Below, in pieces: positions 41,798-49,545 of a DNA stretch of 64,000 nucleotides. A program made the translations under genes and the position numbers. Origin of the DNA: Streptomyces sp. SA15 (GTDB taxonomy: Bacteria > Actinomycetota > Actinomycetes > Streptomycetales > Streptomycetaceae); assembly GCF_002291145.1 (NCBI RefSeq), contig NZ_NTGE01000140.1, forward strand, positions 23,796-87,795. Reading direction: 5' to 3'. The notes beneath the pieces were generated by a model. The model worked only from the letters and a program-made list of their open reading frames with translations, was not told the DNA's origin and ran no database searches. The number at the start of each line of letters is the position of its first letter. The first letter of the stretch is position 1.

Positions 41798-41845
41798 GTT
41801 CATCACGTCCTCTGACTGGGTGACCACCACAGGACGTGATGAACG
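41798..41845. promoter_or_regulatory. Perfect 15-bp inverted repeat next to the ribosome site
   Basis: CGTTCATCACGTCCT (41798-41812) and AGGACGTGATGAACG (41831-41845) are exact complements around an 18-base loop, ending at the GGGG ribosome site of the lipoprotein gene (ATG 41854). It may be an operator dimer or an mRNA hairpin controlling translation. Confidence 0.7.
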
Positions 41846-41853
41846 GGGATGCA

Positions 41854-43146
41854 ATGCGCACTCTCACCCGAAGGGGAGCACTCGGACTCGGCGCGGGGGC
41901 CGCGGCCGCCGTAGGACTCGCGGGGTGCGGCACCCTCACGTCGTCAGACGGGCCGACCCCCACGGGCGGTTCCGGGAACGACGGGAACAAGCCCTCGGGC
42001 AGCCCGAAGCCCACCGCCCGCCCCCTCGGTGACGGCTCCACCTCCTTCACCGGCAAGCAGCCCCACCAGCCCGCGAAGCCCGAGCCGTTGGAGCCGGGGC
42101 AGACCCCGCCGCAGTTCGTCGTCTTCTCCTGGGACGGGGCGGGGGAAGTCGGCAACGGCCTCTTTCCGCGCTTCCTCGACCTCGCCAAGGAGCACGGCGC
42201 GGCCATGACCTTCTTCCTCTCCGGGCTGTATCTGCTGCCCGAGTCGAAGAAGCGGCTCTACGACCCGCCGAACAACCCGCGCGGCGCCTCCGACATCGGC
42301 TATCTCACCGACGCGCACATCAAGGACACGCTCAACGGCGTCCGCCGCGCCTGGCTGGAGGGCCACGAGATCGGCACCCACTTCAACGGGCACTTCTGCG
42401 GAGAGGCGTACGGCTCGGTCGCGCACTGGACGCCGCAGCAGTGGCGCAGCGAGATCGACCAGGCCAAGTCCTTCGTCAAGGAGTGGCGGACCAACACCGG
42501 GTGGACCGACCTGCCCGCCCTGCCCTTCGACTACGACAAGGAACTCGTCGGCGGCCGCACGCCCTGCCTCCTCGGCCAGAACAACCTGCTGCCCACCGCC
42601 CGCGAACTCGGCTGGCGCTACGACGCCTCCTCGCCCGGCGGGCGCCAGGTGTGGCCTCGGAAGCAGCAGGGGATATGGGACCTGCCGTTGCAGCAGATAC
42701 CTTTCCCCGGACGTTCGTTCGAAGTCCTGTCCATGGACTACAACATGCTGGCGAACCAGTCGATCAACTCCACCAACGCCCCCGCCTACAACCACCCGCG
42801 CTGGCGGCAGCAGTCCGCCCAGGCGTACATACAGGGATTCAAGCGGGCATACGAGACGAACCGCGCCCCTCTCTTCGTCGGCAACCACTTCGAACAGTGG
42901 AACGGCGGCATCTACATGGACGCCGTGGAAGAGGCGTTCAAGCACATCGCGCGGGAGAAGGAGAAGGGCGAGGACGTACGGCTCGTCTCCTTCCGGCAGT
43001 TCGCGGACTGGCTGGACGTGCAGAAGCCCGAGGTGCTGGCCAAGCTCCGTACGCTGGAGGTCGGGCAGCAGCCCGTCGGTGGCTGGAAGGAGTTCCTGAA
43101 GGACACCGGCGCCACGGCCTCGCAGGACCCCGGGCAGGCCGCCTGA
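41854..43146 (+). CDS. Polysaccharide-deacetylase-like lipoprotein
   Basis: 430 residues. A twin-Arg-like RTLTRRGALGLGAGAAAAVGLAGC gives a signal peptide with lipobox (LAGC), then a Thr/Pro/Gly linker. The catalytic part starts QFVVFSWDGAGEVG and has AMTFFLSGLYLLPESKKRL and GHEIGTHFNGHFCG, where the first Asp and the HxxNH-like element match the metal site of NodB-type deacetylases. Later EVLSMDYNMLANQS and GNHFEQWNGGIY are typical of Streptomyces homologues. Likely acts on cell wall or capsule sugar outside the membrane. ATG 41854 is placed by GGGG. Confidence 0.82.
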   Translation: MRTLTRRGALGLGAGAAAAVGLAGCGTLTSSDGPTPTGGSGNDGNKPSGSPKPTARPLGDGSTSFTGKQPHQPAKPEPLEPGQTPPQFVVFSWDGAGEVGNGLFPRFLDLAKEHGAAMTFFLSGLYLLPESKKRLYDPPNNPRGASDIGYLTDAHIKDTLNGVRRAWLEGHEIGTHFNGHFCGEAYGSVAHWTPQQWRSEIDQAKSFVKEWRTNTGWTDLPALPFDYDKELVGGRTPCLLGQNNLLPTARELGWRYDASSPGGRQVWPRKQQGIWDLPLQQIPFPGRSFEVLSMDYNMLANQSINSTNAPAYNHPRWRQQSAQAYIQGFKRAYETNRAPLFVGNHFEQWNGGIYMDAVEEAFKHIAREKEKGEDVRLVSFRQFADWLDVQKPEVLAKLRTLEVGQQPVGGWKEFLKDTGATASQDPGQAA

Positions 43147-43212
43147 AATGCGGGTTTCCGCCCGCAAGGGGGGTGCGCAAGATCCCCAGAACGGGCATGC
43201 GAAACTTTTCAC

Positions 43213-43860
43213 ATGAGTGCCGCCAGCCGCGCCCCCCTGCGCTCGACCCACCGGATTCATTCCCGCGACCGGATCCGCTCGCGCCGCGCCGCCCTGACGA
43301 CCGCCGGCGCCGCCGTCGCGGCGCTGCTCGTGTCCGCGTGCTCCTCCGGGGGCACCTCCGGCGGGGGCGGCGACACCAACTTCGTGATGGGTGAGGACGG
43401 CATCTCGACCGTCAAGCAGGGCGAGCGGGCCGCGGCCCCCGACCTGTCCGGCGAGACCATCGACGGCAAGCAGCTCGACGTCGCCTCCTACAAGGGCAAG
43501 GTCGTCGTCGTGAACGTGTGGGGCTCCTGGTGCGCCCCCTGCCGCGCCGAGGCGCCGGGCTTCCAGAAGGTCTACCAGGACCTCAAGGCCAAGGGCGTGC
43601 AGTTCGTCGGCATCAACACCCGTGACACCAAGCCGGCCAACGCCCTCGCCTTCGACAAGGAGTACGGCGTCACCTATCCCAGCCTGTACGACCCGACCGG
43701 CAAGCTGATGCTCCGCTTCGAGAAGGGCACGCTCAACCCGCAGGCGATCCCCTCCACGCTCGTCCTCGACCGGGACGGGAAGATCGCGGCCCGCTCGCTG
43801 GCCGCGCTCAGCGAGGAGAAGCTGCGCGGCATGCTCGACCCGGTTCTCGCGGAGAAGTGA
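43213..43860 (+). CDS. TlpA/ResA-like thiol-disulfide lipoprotein
   Basis: 215 residues. Basic start, signal and lipobox (LLVSAC), then a thioredoxin fold with WCAPC (VVVNVWGSWCAPCRAEAPGFQKVY) and the cis-Pro region NPQAIPSTLVLDRDGK. ResA-like proteins keep apocytochrome c haem-binding cysteines reduced outside the membrane. First gene of a four-gene operon with ccdA, resB and ccsB, all within 0-4 bases or overlapping. Confidence 0.93.
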   Translation: MSAASRAPLRSTHRIHSRDRIRSRRAALTTAGAAVAALLVSACSSGGTSGGGGDTNFVMGEDGISTVKQGERAAAPDLSGETIDGKQLDVASYKGKVVVVNVWGSWCAPCRAEAPGFQKVYQDLKAKGVQFVGINTRDTKPANALAFDKEYGVTYPSLYDPTGKLMLRFEKGTLNPQAIPSTLVLDRDGKIAARSLAALSEEKLRGMLDPVLAEK

Positions 43861-43861
43861 C

Positions 43862-44632
43862 GTGAGCGCAGCGTTCACGCTCGCCGCGACGGGCTACAAC
43901 GGCACGGTGCTCAACGGCGCCCTGCTCGTCGCGCTGCCCATCGCGCTGCTCGGCGGCCTCGTCTCCTTCTTCTCCCCGTGCGTGCTGCCGCTGGTCCCCG
44001 GCTATCTGTCGTATGTGACCGGCGTCACCGGCACCGATCTGGCCGAGGCCCGGCGGGGCCGGATGGTCGCGGGCGCCTCCCTGTTCGTGCTCGGATTCAC
44101 CGCCGTGTTCGTCTCCAGCGGAGCCCTGTTCGGCTACTTCGGCGACACGCTCCAGGAGCAGAAGGGCATCCTGTCCAAGGTGCTCGGCGTGCTCATGATC
44201 CTCATGGGCGTCTACTTCATGGGCCTCATCCCCGGGATGACCCAGCGGGAGTTCCGCTTCCACAAGAAGCCGGTGGCCGGGCTGGTCGGCGCCCCCTTCC
44301 TCGGCGCGCTGTTCGGCATCGGCTGGGCGCCCTGCATCGGTCCGACCCTCGCCTCCGTACTGGCCCTGTCCTCCCAGCAGTCGAGCGCGGGCCGCGGGGC
44401 CATACTGACCGTCGCCTACTGCCTCGGGCTCGGCGTGCCCTTCGTGCTCGCCGCGGTCGCCTTCCGCAAGGCGCTCGGTGCCTTCGGCTGGGTCAAGCGC
44501 CACTATGTCTGGGTGATGCGGATCGGCGGCACCATGATGATCTTGACCGGTCTGCTGCTGCTGACCGGCGCCTGGGACCGCATCGTGTCGGAGATGCAGG
44601 TCTGGTCCAACGGCTTCACTGTGGGGATCTGA
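43862..44632 (+). CDS. ccdA: CcdA thiol-disulfide electron transporter
   Basis: 256 residues, six to seven transmembrane helices. SFFSPCVLPLVPGYLSYVTG and GIGWAPCIGPTLASVL carry the two membrane cysteines that pass electrons from cytoplasmic thioredoxin to ResA-like proteins. GTG 43862 begins 2 bases after the TlpA stop. Part of the system II cytochrome c maturation operon. Confidence 0.95.
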   Translation: MSAAFTLAATGYNGTVLNGALLVALPIALLGGLVSFFSPCVLPLVPGYLSYVTGVTGTDLAEARRGRMVAGASLFVLGFTAVFVSSGALFGYFGDTLQEQKGILSKVLGVLMILMGVYFMGLIPGMTQREFRFHKKPVAGLVGAPFLGALFGIGWAPCIGPTLASVLALSSQQSSAGRGAILTVAYCLGLGVPFVLAAVAFRKALGAFGWVKRHYVWVMRIGGTMMILTGLLLLTGAWDRIVSEMQVWSNGFTVGI

Positions 44633-44635
44633 TCG

Positions 44636-46426
44636 ATGAGCAAGACCACCGCCGACACCACCACCGACACCACCCCCGACCGGGCGGCCGAGGACCAGGA
44701 CCTGAGCGCCGCCGGCTCCCAGCTGTCCACCGCGCCCGTGGAGGGCCCGCCCAACCTGCCCTCCCTCGGCGTGATCGGCTGGCTGCGCTGGTTCTGGCGG
44801 CAGTTGACCTCCATGCGGGTCGCCCTGCTGCTGCTCCTGCTGCTGGCGCTCGGCGCGATCCCCGGCTCGCTCATCCCGCAGTCCGGCGTAGACGCGACGA
44901 AGGTCTCCGACTTCCGCGACAAGAACCCCACCCTCGGGGACATCTACGACAAGCTGGGCCTCTTCCACGTCTACAGCTCGGTGTGGTTCTCCGCGATCTA
45001 CATCCTGCTGTTCGTCTCCCTCATCGGCTGCATCGTGCCCCGCACCTGGCAGTTCGTGGGCCAGCTGCGCAGCCGCCCGCCGGGCGCGCCCAAGCGCCTG
45101 ACCCGGCTGCCCGCCTACACGACCTGGCGCACCGAGGCCGAGCCGGAGCAGGTACGGGAGGCCGCGCTCGCCCTGCTGAAGAAGCGCCGCTTCCGCGCCC
45201 ACCTCACCGGTGACGCCGTCGCCGCCGAGAAGGGCTACCTGCGCGAGATCGGCAACCTCGCCTTCCACATCGCCCTCATCGTGATGCTGGTCGCCTTCGC
45301 CTGGGGCCAGCTGTTCAAGTCCGAGGGCAACAAGCTGGTCGTCGAGGGTGACGGCTTCTCCAACACCCTCATCTCCTACGACGACTTCAAGTCGGGCAAC
45401 CTCTTCAGCACCGACGACCTGACGCCGTTCAGCTTCACCCTGGACAACTTCACCGGCACCTACGAGACCAGCGGCCCCAACAAGGGCACTCCGCGCACCT
45501 ACCAGGCCACCCTCGACTACAGCGAGGGCGCCTACGGCAAGGAGAAGAAGACCCTCGTCAAGGTCAACCACCCGCTGGAGATCGGCGACTCGAAGGTCTA
45601 CCTCACCGCCCACGGCTACGCCCCCGTCATGACGGTGCGGGACGGCAAGGGCAAGGTCGTCTACAGCGACGCCGTCCCGCTGCTGCCGCTCGACTCCAAC
45701 GTCACCTCCTCCGGCGTGGTCAAGGTCCTCGACGGCTACAAGAACGCCAAGGGCGTCAGCGAACAACTCGGCTTCCAGGCCTTCTTCCTGCCGACGTACA
45801 CAAAGGGCAACGAGGTGGCCTCCACCTTCCCGGCGCTGCTCAACCCGGTGCTGAACCTGCAGGCCTACCACGGCGACCTCGGCGTCAACTCGGGCATCCC
45901 GCAGAGCGTGTACCAGCTCGACAAGTCGCACATGAAGCAGTTCAAGAACTCCACGGGCGGGGACCTCAGGGAGAACCTGAAGCCCGGCGAGACCATGAAG
46001 CTCCCGAACGGCGCCGGCTCGATCACCTACGAGGCCACCAAGGAGTGGGCGAACTTCCAGGTCACCCAGCAGCCCGGCAGCGGCTGGGCGCTGGGCGGCG
46101 CGCTCACCGCGATCTTCGGTCTGGCCGGCTCCCTGTTCATCCAGCGCCGGCGCGTGTGGGTGCGGGCCACGCCCAGCGCCGATGGGGTGACGGTCGTTGA
46201 AATGGCCGGCCTCGGCCGCAGCGAGTCCGCCAAGGTGCCCGAGGAACTCGGCGATCTCGCCGGGATCCTGTACGACCGGGCGCCGGGCGCGCCGGATCCC
46301 GACGACGGCCCCACAGAACCCTCAGAACCCACGGACCACGCAGAACCCCCCCAAGCCCCAGAACCCGCAGAACCTTCAATTTCCCCCGACCCTGTTGCCA
46401 CCGCCGAAGGGGCTGAGAATCAGTGA
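44636..46426 (+). CDS. resB: ResB/Ccs1 cytochrome c biogenesis protein
   Basis: 596 residues. Membrane helices LRWFWRQLTSMRVALLLLLLLALGAIPGSLIPQSG, VWFSAIYILLFVSLIGCIVPRTW and IGNLAFHIALIVMLVAFAWGQLF, a large extracellular domain (about 240-480), and a fourth helix (GGALTAIFGLAGSLFIQ). With CcsB it exports haem and ligates it to apocytochrome c. A Pro/Glu-rich tail (EPSEPTDHAEPPQAPEPAEP) ends the protein. Its stop overlaps ccsB in GTGA. Confidence 0.95.
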   Translation: MSKTTADTTTDTTPDRAAEDQDLSAAGSQLSTAPVEGPPNLPSLGVIGWLRWFWRQLTSMRVALLLLLLLALGAIPGSLIPQSGVDATKVSDFRDKNPTLGDIYDKLGLFHVYSSVWFSAIYILLFVSLIGCIVPRTWQFVGQLRSRPPGAPKRLTRLPAYTTWRTEAEPEQVREAALALLKKRRFRAHLTGDAVAAEKGYLREIGNLAFHIALIVMLVAFAWGQLFKSEGNKLVVEGDGFSNTLISYDDFKSGNLFSTDDLTPFSFTLDNFTGTYETSGPNKGTPRTYQATLDYSEGAYGKEKKTLVKVNHPLEIGDSKVYLTAHGYAPVMTVRDGKGKVVYSDAVPLLPLDSNVTSSGVVKVLDGYKNAKGVSEQLGFQAFFLPTYTKGNEVASTFPALLNPVLNLQAYHGDLGVNSGIPQSVYQLDKSHMKQFKNSTGGDLRENLKPGETMKLPNGAGSITYEATKEWANFQVTQQPGSGWALGGALTAIFGLAGSLFIQRRRVWVRATPSADGVTVVEMAGLGRSESAKVPEELGDLAGILYDRAPGAPDPDDGPTEPSEPTDHAEPPQAPEPAEPSISPDPVATAEGAENQ

Positions 46427-47517
46427 CTCTCGCCGCCGCAACCGATCTGGCCGCCGCCGCCAACGAGAACCTCGCCAACATCAGCAACACGCTGATCTAC
46501 TCCTCGATGGCCGTCTACACCCTGGCCTTCTTCGCGTACATCGCCGAATGGCTCCTCGGCAGCCGCAGCAAGGTCGGCCGCACCGCCGCCGCGCTCACCT
46601 CCAAGACGCAGGCCAAGGCTCCGGCCGTCACCGTGAAGAACGCCGGCGGCACCGCCGTACTGGAGCGGCCGCAGGTCGTCGTCCGGTCCGCGGCCGGCAC
46701 ACGTGACGTGCCCGACGGGCCGGGCGCGCACGGCGGGGACGAGCAGGGCGATCTCTACGGGCGTATCGCCATCTCCCTCACCGTGCTCGCGTTCCTGGTC
46801 GAGTTCGGCGGTGTGCTCACCCGGGCCCTCTCCGTGGAGCGGGCGCCGTGGGGCAACATGTACGAGTTCAACATCACCTTCTCCACGGTGGCCGTCGGCG
46901 TGTACCTCACGCTGCTGGCGCTGAAGAAGAACGTGCGCTGGCTCGGGCTGTTCCTGATCACCACGGTCCTCCTCGACCTCGGCCTCGCCGTCACTGTCTT
47001 GTACACCGCCAGCGACCAGTTGGTTCCCGCCCTCCACTCGTACTGGCTGTACATCCACGTCTCCACCGCGATCTTCTGCGGCGCGGTGTTCTACGTCGGC
47101 GCGGTCTCCACGATCCTGTACCTGTTCAGGGACTCCTACGAGAACAAGCTGGCGACCGGCGGCACGCCCGGGAAGTTCGCGAACTCGGTCCTGGACCGGC
47201 TGCCCGCCGCGGCCTCCCTCGACAAGTTCTCCTACCGCGTCAACGCGGCCGTCTTCCCGCTGTGGACGTTCACGATCATCGCGGGCGCGATCTGGGCGGG
47301 CGACGCGTGGGGCCGCTACTGGGGCTGGGACCCCAAGGAGACCTGGTCCTTCATCACCTGGGTCGCCTACGCCTGCTACCTGCACGCTCGCGCCACGGCC
47401 GGCTGGAAGGGCCGCAAGGCCGCCTACCTGGCGCTGATCGCGTTCGGCTGCTGGCTGTTCAACTACTACGGCGTGAACATCTTCGTCTCCGGCAAGCACT
47501 CGTACGCGGGGGTGTGA
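46423..47517 (+). CDS. ccsB: CcsA/CcsB haem handling protein
   Basis: 364 residues, multi-span. The haem-handling WWD motif is seen in AGDAWGRYWGWDPKETWSFITWVAYACYLHARAT; flanking histidines (LHSYWLYIHVSTAIFCG; YLHAR) are expected haem ligands. Starts by GTGA overlap with resB, the last gene of the operon. Interacts with ResB in the cytoplasmic membrane. Confidence 0.95.
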   Translation: MTLAAATDLAAAANENLANISNTLIYSSMAVYTLAFFAYIAEWLLGSRSKVGRTAAALTSKTQAKAPAVTVKNAGGTAVLERPQVVVRSAAGTRDVPDGPGAHGGDEQGDLYGRIAISLTVLAFLVEFGGVLTRALSVERAPWGNMYEFNITFSTVAVGVYLTLLALKKNVRWLGLFLITTVLLDLGLAVTVLYTASDQLVPALHSYWLYIHVSTAIFCGAVFYVGAVSTILYLFRDSYENKLATGGTPGKFANSVLDRLPAAASLDKFSYRVNAAVFPLWTFTIIAGAIWAGDAWGRYWGWDPKETWSFITWVAYACYLHARATAGWKGRKAAYLALIAFGCWLFNYYGVNIFVSGKHSYAGV

Positions 47518-47593
47518 AGCGCACGATCGTGGACAACGGGGAGAGCGGCGGTAACCACGTGCGAATGCCCGCTTCCGGGGCCACGCTGGTGTC

Positions 47594-47998
47594 ATGACCG
47601 GTTCGATCGAACAGGGCACCAGCCAGACCCGCGGGAACACGCACATCCTGCACTTCCTGGTACGGCTTCCCCGGCCCATGGAGGCGGTCTGGCCGGCGTT
47701 CTCCACCCCGGAGGGGCTCGCGGCCTGGTTCACCAGCGCCGACGTCCTGGAACCCCGCCTCGGCGGCGCGGTCACCCTGCGTGACCTGGGGGCCGGGCAC
47801 GTGACCGCGTGGGACGTGGACCGGGTCGCCGAGTACACCGTGGAGGGCGGCGGCCGGATCCGCTTCCATCTGGAGCGGGACGGGGAGGAAGGGTCCGCCT
47901 TGCGCTTCACGCACGAGTTCCGGGGGGACGGGGAGTCGGAGGCCCGCTGGCGGGCACGGTTCCATCGGCTCATAGAGCAGATGGAAAGGCTCCCCTAG
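47594..47998 (+). CDS. SRPBCC (AHSA1-like) domain protein
   Basis: 134 residues: VRLPRPMEAVWPAFSTPEGLAAWFTSADVLEPRLGGAVTLRDLG, RIRFHLERDGEEGSALRFTHEFRGD, FHRLIEQMERL. This is the helix-grip fold that binds hydrophobic ligands or chaperone partners; the ligand is unknown. It lies after the cytochrome c operon without overlap. Its TAG overlaps the stop of the convergent solute-binding gene in a CTAG. Confidence 0.85.
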   Translation: MTGSIEQGTSQTRGNTHILHFLVRLPRPMEAVWPAFSTPEGLAAWFTSADVLEPRLGGAVTLRDLGAGHVTAWDVDRVAEYTVEGGGRIRFHLERDGEEGSALRFTHEFRGDGESEARWRARFHRLIEQMERLP

Positions 47999-49545
47999 GA
48001 CGGCGGCAGGCACTCCTTGGACGGCGGCTTCCCCTCCGGCCAGGCGATCCTCACGAAGCGGGCCGTGCCCTCGGGCGTCAGTTCCACGATGGGTACGGCC
48101 TTGTCGTACGGGTTGCCGTGGTTGTCCAGACAGATCCAGCCGCTCGCGCCGTTCACCCGCTGCTGCGTGCCCTTCATCAGGCGCCACTCGTTGCCGACGT
48201 CCTCGAGCGCCGGGACGGTCTTCCCGGCCGGCTTGGCCTCGCGGATGCCCTGGTAGGTGAGCCGCATGGCGTCGTACGCGATGATCAGCTGGCCGTCCTC
48301 CAGGTCGACCTCGCCGATGGGCCCCACCTTGTCGCCGCGGCCCTCGGCCACCAGGTCCTGGAGGACCTTCGCGTCCTCGGTGGAGCCGCCGGTCGCGGCC
48401 GGGCCTTTCACCCAGGCGTCCGGGTGGGCGAGGGCCGTGTAGCGGACGGAGAGGTTGCGCTTGAGGGCGTCCCGGTCCAGCTTCCGGTCACCAGTGAGAT
48501 ATGAGGCCTCGTCCCCGGTGAGCAGCGTGAACTTGCGGTCCTGGCAGCCCCGTTGCCCCAACGCGTTGATGAACTGCCGCAGCTGGGTGTGCCGCCCGGC
48601 GAAGAGAATGGTGTCCGTGCTGTCGCCGGTGTCGCAGACGAGGTGGGTGATCTGCCGGAAGTCGTTGGCGGTGTTGCCCTCCTGGCTGCGGTCGTCGGGC
48701 GGGTTGAACGACCAGGGCGCGTACGGCGACCCCTTCAGCAGCCTCTCGAAGGAGCTCTGCAGCGTCCGCGCGTACGGGTCGTCGCCCCGCTGGTCGTGCA
48801 CCAGTACCGCTTTGTCGGCCGACACCTTGGCGAAGGAGGCGAGCGCGCGGGCCTCGTCGGAGTTGGTGGGGGAGACCCGGGCGAGCCCCGGGAAGGGGTC
48901 CTTGCCGTTCTGCCCGTTGGCGAGGTCGTCGGCGGTGATGGACGTGCCGACCACCGGGATACCGCGGCTGGTGAGCTCCGCGACGGCCTTCTTGTTGTTC
49001 GCGGTGCTCAGCCCGACCCCGGTGACCGCCCGCAACTGGTCCTCGCCCTCGGTCATCCGCTCCAGCTGGTCGACCGTGTGCTGCCAGTGCGCGCCGGTCG
49101 CCCCCGGGTTGGCGAGCACGAGCCGGATCGCCGGCAGGGCGCCGTTGGAGGAGTGGTTGGCCTGGTACTGGGCCAGATACGCGCCCTGCAACTCGTGCAG
49201 CACGTCACCCAGATTGTCGGGGTCGGTCGCCGTGAAGGGCTCCAGCAGGGCGACGGTGACATAGCTGCCGTCCTTGAGGGACTTGTTCTCGCGGTCGATC
49301 GCCCGTATGGCGTCCCGGAGCTGGGGCCGGCCGAAGAAGTAGTCCGTCGTCGACACGCCCACGCACTCGTCGCTGCCCTCGGGCATGACGACACCGGGCG
49401 CGCAGGAACGGTCCTCGCGGAGCAGCACCCGACCGCCGATGACCAGACCGGCCACCACCGCTGCGGCGACCAGCAGGGCGAGATAGCGGCGCAGAGGGAT
49501 CTCCCAGACGCCCTCGCGCAACCACACTCCGAAACCGCGTGCCAT
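47995..49545 (-). CDS. Membrane-anchored type I solute-binding protein
   Basis: 516 residues. One N-terminal transmembrane helix (RRYLALLVAAAVVAGLVIGGRVLL) and a large outer domain of the Leu/Ile/Val-binding type (ALPAIRLVLANPGATG, GIPVVGTSITADDL, FPGLARVSPTNSDEARALASFA, DTILFAGRHTQLRQFINALGQRGC, GQLIIAYDAMRLTYQGIREA). No permease genes follow, so it is more likely a sensor than a transporter part. ATG 49545 overlaps the upstream NTPase stop in TGATG, linking the two. Confidence 0.85.
   Translation of the reverse strand: MARGFGVWLREGVWEIPLRRYLALLVAAAVVAGLVIGGRVLLREDRSCAPGVVMPEGSDECVGVSTTDYFFGRPQLRDAIRAIDRENKSLKDGSYVTVALLEPFTATDPDNLGDVLHELQGAYLAQYQANHSSNGALPAIRLVLANPGATGAHWQHTVDQLERMTEGEDQLRAVTGVGLSTANNKKAVAELTSRGIPVVGTSITADDLANGQNGKDPFPGLARVSPTNSDEARALASFAKVSADKAVLVHDQRGDDPYARTLQSSFERLLKGSPYAPWSFNPPDDRSQEGNTANDFRQITHLVCDTGDSTDTILFAGRHTQLRQFINALGQRGCQDRKFTLLTGDEASYLTGDRKLDRDALKRNLSVRYTALAHPDAWVKGPAATGGSTEDAKVLQDLVAEGRGDKVGPIGEVDLEDGQLIIAYDAMRLTYQGIREAKPAGKTVPALEDVGNEWRLMKGTQQRVNGASGWICLDNHGNPYDKAVPIVELTPEGTARFVRIAWPEGKPPSKECLPPS

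Noticed and set aside
26285..47998. CTAG stop overlaps of two convergent pairs (26285-26288 and 47995-47998) as a special signal
   Set aside because: Complementary TAG stops overlapping in CTAG are an expected outcome of compact convergent genes; two cases are not enough for a pattern.
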